Shown in pieces: positions 63,209 to 64,000 of a stretch of DNA of 64,000 bases (positions are counted from its first letter, which is position 1; the number at the start of each line of letters is the position of its first letter). The position numbers and the translations under genes are program-made. The notes below the pieces were generated by a model, which was not told where the DNA came from, ran no database searches, and was given only the letters and a program-made list of their open reading frames with translations. This DNA comes from Phycisphaerae bacterium RAS2 (GTDB lineage Bacteria > Planctomycetota > Phycisphaerae > UBA1845 > UTPLA1): positions 3,721,306-3,785,305 of the forward strand of contig CP036352.1 in the NCBI GenBank assembly GCA_007753915.1, written 5' to 3'.

Positions 63209-63256
63209 GCACGCCCGTGACCATGCGGGTTGCACGGCTCGCAGCGCGCGGGCATC

Positions 63257-63979
63257 ATGCAGCCCATGCTTCGGGCGATCATTTTCGATTTCGACGGCGT
63301 CATCGCCGACACCGAGCCGCTGCACTTCGCCGCGTTTGAACGCGTTCTGCGTGACACGCCGCTGGCCATCACGCAAGAGGAATACTTCGCTCGCTACGTC
63401 GGCCTGTCGGATCGCGTCTTTCTCGAGCGACTGGCCGCCGACCGGCGCGCGGCCGTTACGAATGAACTGCCCCGCTATTTCGATGAGAAATACCATGTCT
63501 ATCTGGAGCTGATCGGCCGAGGCACGTCGCTCATCGCCGGGCTGCGCGAGTTTCTCGCCGACCTCCCTCCGACCCTGCCGGTCGCCATCTGCAGCGGTGC
63601 GCGGCGGCCGGAGATCGACTTGATACTGTCGCAGCACGACCTCGCTGCGCGCTTCCCGATCATCATCACTTCCGAAGACGTGCATTCCTCCAAACCCGAG
63701 CCACACGGCTACCTGATGACGCTGCACAAGCTTCGCGCCAGGCACCTCTACGGCAGCGAGAAATCGCGCGACATCGACCCGGTCGACGCAATGCCCGCCG
63801 ATTCGTGTCTCGCCATCGAAGACAGCCCGCAGGGCATCCTCGCCGCGCGCGCCGCCGGCATGCGCACGCTGGCCATGCTTCCGTCCCACATCGCCTCGGA
63901 CGTGTCAGCCGCGGATCTGCGCCGGGAGAACTTCCGCGGCCTGACGTGGGACGACCTGTGCTATCGGTTTGTTTCGTAG
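63257..63979 (+). CDS. HAD-superfamily phosphatase, beta-phosphoglucomutase-like
   Basis: A 240-residue cytoplasmic protein with all four HAD motifs: DFDGVIADTEPLH near residue 13 (nucleophile Asp and acid/base Asp), the CSGAR strand near 115, the SKPEPHGYL Lys near 152 and the IEDSPQGILAA acidic motif near 190. The cap is helical (subclass I), as in beta-phosphoglucomutase and phosphoglycolate phosphatase relatives. ATG 63257 is chosen; a further Met lies three codons on. Substrate cannot be told from sequence. Its end lies 20 bp before the window edge. Confidence 0.92.
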   Translation: MQPMLRAIIFDFDGVIADTEPLHFAAFERVLRDTPLAITQEEYFARYVGLSDRVFLERLAADRRAAVTNELPRYFDEKYHVYLELIGRGTSLIAGLREFLADLPPTLPVAICSGARRPEIDLILSQHDLAARFPIIITSEDVHSSKPEPHGYLMTLHKLRARHLYGSEKSRDIDPVDAMPADSCLAIEDSPQGILAARAAGMRTLAMLPSHIASDVSAADLRRENFRGLTWDDLCYRFVS

Positions 63980-64000
63980 GTTCCGGCGGGGCTTCGCCAA

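Overview
The window looks like chromosomal DNA from a free-living member of the Planctomycetota. The base composition is GC-rich. It carries an adjacent DUF1501/DUF1800 secreted-protein pair, PEP-CTERM proteins, a Cys-rich FG-GAP/dockerin secreted mosaic protein, many Sec-dependent lipoproteins, an mcsA-mcsB pair and motA/motB. Together these point to a Gram-negative-type envelope with heavy protein export and flagellar motility. No phage or insertion sequence was recognised; the assignment is inference from gene families, not from a marker gene.

Bases 1-21210 are a split complex I locus. nuoF (804-2150) is cut off from nuoG-H-I-J-K-L-M-N (10581-21210) by a roughly 8 kb insert. The insert holds two paralogous AlkP-fold/TPR proteins, two paralogous PEP-CTERM proteins that are divergently transcribed from a shared regulatory region, and a secreted TPR protein on the other strand. 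nuoG has its own sigma70-like promoter. A DUF4160-DUF2442 pair sits inside the operon between nuoI and nuoJ.

Bases 21320-32661 hold the DUF1501/DUF1800 pair, a metzincin lipoprotein and the first multihaem locus. In that locus a minus-strand, translationally coupled operon encodes an outer-membrane beta-barrel lipoprotein, an NHL beta-propeller lipoprotein and a 12-haem cytochrome. Divergent from it are a tetrahaem lipoprotein and a second NHL lipoprotein.

Bases 32696-50805 are mostly housekeeping: a PIN-domain toxin with a partner gene, a small acidic lipoprotein, mcsB-mcsA, a pterin synthase with an atypical active site, two membrane proteins, trpE, tRNA-Leu(GAG), motB-motA behind a sigma28-like promoter, tRNA-Thr(CGT), the 1450-residue dockerin protein and mfd.

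Bases 50835-59817 carry a GNAT protein and the second multihaem locus: an NHL propeller fused to 20 haem sites, a membrane-anchored NapC-type 12-haem protein, an NHL propeller fused to 8 haem sites, and a tetrahaem lipoprotein. Across both loci six proteins carry about 60 c-type haem sites, and the propeller-cytochrome pairing recurs both as separate coupled genes and as fusions. This is the best candidate in the window for an undescribed system, plausibly long-range electron transfer across the envelope. The window ends with a lipoprotein, a small membrane protein, a site-2-type protease, trpS and a HAD phosphatase.
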